From Phycisphaera mikurensis NBRC 102666 (GTDB lineage: Bacteria; Planctomycetota; Phycisphaerae; Phycisphaerales; SM1A02), in the NCBI GenBank assembly GCA_945870475.1, contig CAMBSR010000044.1, positions 1-12,322 of the forward strand: DNA of 12,322 bases, read 5' to 3'. The notes below the pieces were generated by a model. That model saw only the letters and a list, made by a program, of their open reading frames with translations. It did no database searches and was not told the origin of the DNA. Both the position numbers and the translations under genes were made by a program. Shown in pieces: positions 10,601-12,322 of this stretch (positions are counted from its first letter, which is position 1; the number at the start of each line of letters is the position of its first letter).

Positions 10601-12073
10601 GCGCTCAAGAAGAACGGCATCATCCGCATCAACGATGCGAAGGGCCGCGAGCTCGAGCACCACAAGGTCCCGTACGGCGGCTCCATCGTGGTCCGCAACG
10701 GCGACCAGGTGAAGCGCGGACAGGCGCTCGTCCAGTGGGATCCGACCAAGACCCTGATCCTCGCCGAGAAGTCCGGCGTCGTGAAGTTCGAGGACGTCAT
10801 CGAGGGCCAGACCGTCAAGGTCGAGACCCGTGGTACCACGCAGGAACGCATCATCACCGAGCACACCGGTGACAAGCACCCGCAGATCACCATCGTCGAC
10901 GACTCGGGCGCCATCCTGGACTTCCACCACCTTCCCGCCAAGGCCCGTATCTCGGTCTCCGAGGGCGACAAGGTCAAGGCCGGCCAGGCGATCGCGGTCC
11001 AGCCGAAGGAAGCCGGCCGCAGCGCCGACATCGTCGGCGGTCTGCCCCGCGTCACCGAGCTCTTCGAGGCCCGCAACCCGAAGGACCCGGCGGTGCTCGC
11101 CGAGATCGGCGGACGCGTGGAGCTCCTGAGCGACAAGCGCAAGGGCAAGATGACCATCCGCGTCATCGCCGACAGCGGCGAGGAGTTCGACCACCACGTC
11201 CCGCAGGGCAAGCACCTCCGCGTGCACACCGGCGACAACGTGGACTCGGGCGATGCGCTGACCGAAGGCCCGCAGGTGCCGGCCGACATCCTCCGCATCA
11301 AGGGCGAGGAAGCGCTCTACACCTACATGCTCGATGAGGTGCAGAACGTCTACCGCCTGCAGGGCGTGGTGATCTCGGACAAGCACATCGAGACCATCCT
11401 CCGCCAGATGCTCAGCAAGGTCCGCGTGACCACGCCGGGCGACAGCGACTTCCTGCCCAACCAGGTGGTCGAGCGCTTCGAGCTCAAGGCCCGCAACGAG
11501 GCCCTCGCCGGACAGCTCCGGATCGAGGACTCGGGCGACACCGATCTTCCGATCGGCGGCCTGGCCACCAAGGAAGAGGTCAAGGAGCAGAACGCCCTGG
11601 CCAAGGACAAGGGCGGCAAGGAGGCCAAGACGCGCAAGCCGAAGTCGGCCACCTACAAGACGCTCCTCCTCGGCATCACGAAGGCCTCGCTGCAGAGCGA
11701 GAGCTTCCTGTCGGGCGCCAGCTTCCAGGAGACCACCAAGGTCCTCACCGAGGCGGCCCTCGCGGGCGCCACGGACGAGCTCCGCGGCCTCAAGGAGAAC
11801 GTCATCCTCGGTCACCTCATCCCCGCCGGCACGGGCTGCGAGGACTACCAGAACATCCGCGTTGCCAAGCTCGTGGATGTTCCGGAAGGCGACGAGACGA
11901 GCGACGAGGCCTACCTGGCCGAGGCGCGCGACGAGGCCGAGGAACTGGGCGCCGAGAGCCCCGAGTTCGCCTCGACCATCAGCCAGGAGACCCTGGCCGG
12001 ACTCAGCGAGGCGCTCCGCGCCGGCGCCGAGACGGGCGGGGAGTTCGGGGCCGAAGAGGAACCCGGCGACTGA
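7622..12073 (+). CDS. rpoC: DNA-directed RNA polymerase beta prime subunit
   Basis: RpoC carries the catalytic magnesium site of RNA polymerase. The protein has 1483 residues and is intact. The N-terminal zinc site is C65, C67, C80 and C83. The catalytic NADFDGD motif is at 456-462, with D458, D460 and D462. The second zinc site is C829, C903, C910 and C913. The bridge-helix region includes GARG and [11 protein letters not shown]. The trigger-loop start has M947, R948 and H951. About 180 residues inserted between the two halves of the trigger loop (roughly 960-1138) resemble the sandwich-barrel SI3 insertion of E. coli. A Lys-rich linker (about 1315-1341) and an acidic tail (from about 1420) are probably flexible. 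The start has only a weak ribosome binding site, GAG at 7 bases, but [17 protein letters not shown] fits the family. The TGA stop lies in the loop of a 5-bp hairpin (12063-12080). Confidence 0.99.
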
Positions 12074-12114
12074 CCGCCGGCCAGCACCGCCTAGCCACCA
12101 TTCATGAAACCCAC

Positions 12115-12145
12115 CATCGCCCCCGGCCTCGCGCCGGGGGCGATG
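12115..12145 (+). terminator. Probable terminator of the rpoBC unit (no T-run)
   Basis: CATCGCCCCCGGC (12115-12127) pairs perfectly with GCCGGGGGCGATG (12133-12145), 13 bp with a 5-base loop, 42 bases after the rpoC stop. Position and stability suggest transcript end formation, but no T-run follows, unlike the rplL terminator. It may act with Rho or only protect the 3' end. Confidence 0.6.
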
Positions 12146-12203
12146 TGCATCTGCGCCCGCACACGCGGATCTGCACCTACGCGTGCCGGCGCGCGCGTGG
12201 CCC

Positions 12204-12209
12204 TACGAT
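12204..12209 (+). promoter_or_regulatory. Candidate -10 element for a leaderless transcript
   Basis: TACGAT lies with exactly 6 bases between it and the ATG at 12216, which places the expected transcription start on the A of the start codon. The same hexamer is the candidate -10 of rpoB. No convincing -35 is visible at 16-18 bases, and there is no Shine-Dalgarno before this ATG. Confidence 0.35.
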
Positions 12210-12215
12210 GACTGC

Positions 12216-12322
12216 ATGTCTCCCACTGCGCCCGGCAAGGGCGAGCCCTGGTACCGCGACGGCCTCCGCTTCGAATGCACCATGTGCGGCAACTGCTGCA
12301 CGGGCCCCGAAGGCGTTGTCCT
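12216..12322 (+). CDS. CxxCxxCC cysteine-cluster protein (YkgJ-type), 3' end cut by the window
   Basis: Only the first 35 full codons are present. They contain FECTMCGNCCTGPEG (residues 19-33), with C21, C24, C27 and C28 in the CxxCxxCC spacing that defines the YkgJ-type zinc/iron-chelating family. Proteins of this family are small, cytoplasmic and of mostly unknown biochemical role; the cysteines are thought to bind a metal. The start ATG at 12216 is chosen because a TACGAT box sits 6 bases upstream, although no Shine-Dalgarno is visible. An in-frame GTG at 12183 would add 11 residues (VPARAWPYDDC) and also lacks a ribosome binding site. The gene follows rpoC after its terminator hairpin and is probably transcribed separately. 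Confidence 0.8.
   Translation, partial: MSPTAPGKGEPWYRDGLRFECTMCGNCCTGPEGVV

Noticed and set aside
9989..11815. A 608-codon - strand open frame within rpoC
   Set aside because: Same antisense artefact; no motif seen, and it lies wholly inside conserved rpoC.

Overview
The window is visibly GC-rich, with third codon positions that are almost all G or C. It holds the conserved bacterial ribosomal protein and RNA polymerase cluster, all on the + strand: rplK, rplA, rplJ, rplL, rpoB, rpoC. A partial gene flanks it on each side. The upstream flanking protein ends in a two-repeat dockerin-like module of the form DxNxDGxxNGADLGxLLGAW. Families of this type are characteristic of Planctomycetota, especially Phycisphaerae, and the RpoB and RpoC sequences fit that. 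The class-level assignment is an inference from motifs, since no database search was possible.

Layout. Positions 1-909 are the C-terminal part of a secreted-type protein (Ig/cadherin-like strand region, PA14 domain, dockerin pair), ending in a hairpin around its stop codon. Positions 910-1119 hold a candidate promoter and a leader with two small hairpins. rplK (L11), rplA (L1) and rplJ (L10) follow with short gaps. A 108-base gap then carries several hairpins before rplL (L7/L12). A textbook intrinsic terminator follows rplL, and a 308-base gap contains a candidate separate promoter for rpoB. rpoB and rpoC (beta and beta prime) are separated by 136 bases holding a perfect 14-bp hairpin and two smaller ones. 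After rpoC comes a 13-bp hairpin terminator. The window ends in the start of a CxxCxxCC (YkgJ-type) cysteine-cluster gene that looks leaderless.

How the genes work together. L11, L1, L10 and L7/L12 form the GTPase-associated centre stalk and the L1 stalk of the 50S subunit. RpoB and RpoC form the catalytic core of RNA polymerase. The strong terminator between rplL and rpoB suggests two units, rplKAJL and rpoBC, with at most partial read-through.

I see no mobile element, CRISPR array, tRNA, rRNA or new multi-gene system. The points of interest are smaller: a shortened L7/L12 C-terminal domain, an unusual rifamycin-pocket sequence in RpoB, an RNA structure presenting the rplL ribosome binding site, stop codons that repeatedly sit in hairpin loops, the terminator-plus-promoter split of the cluster, and the non-standard flanking genes.
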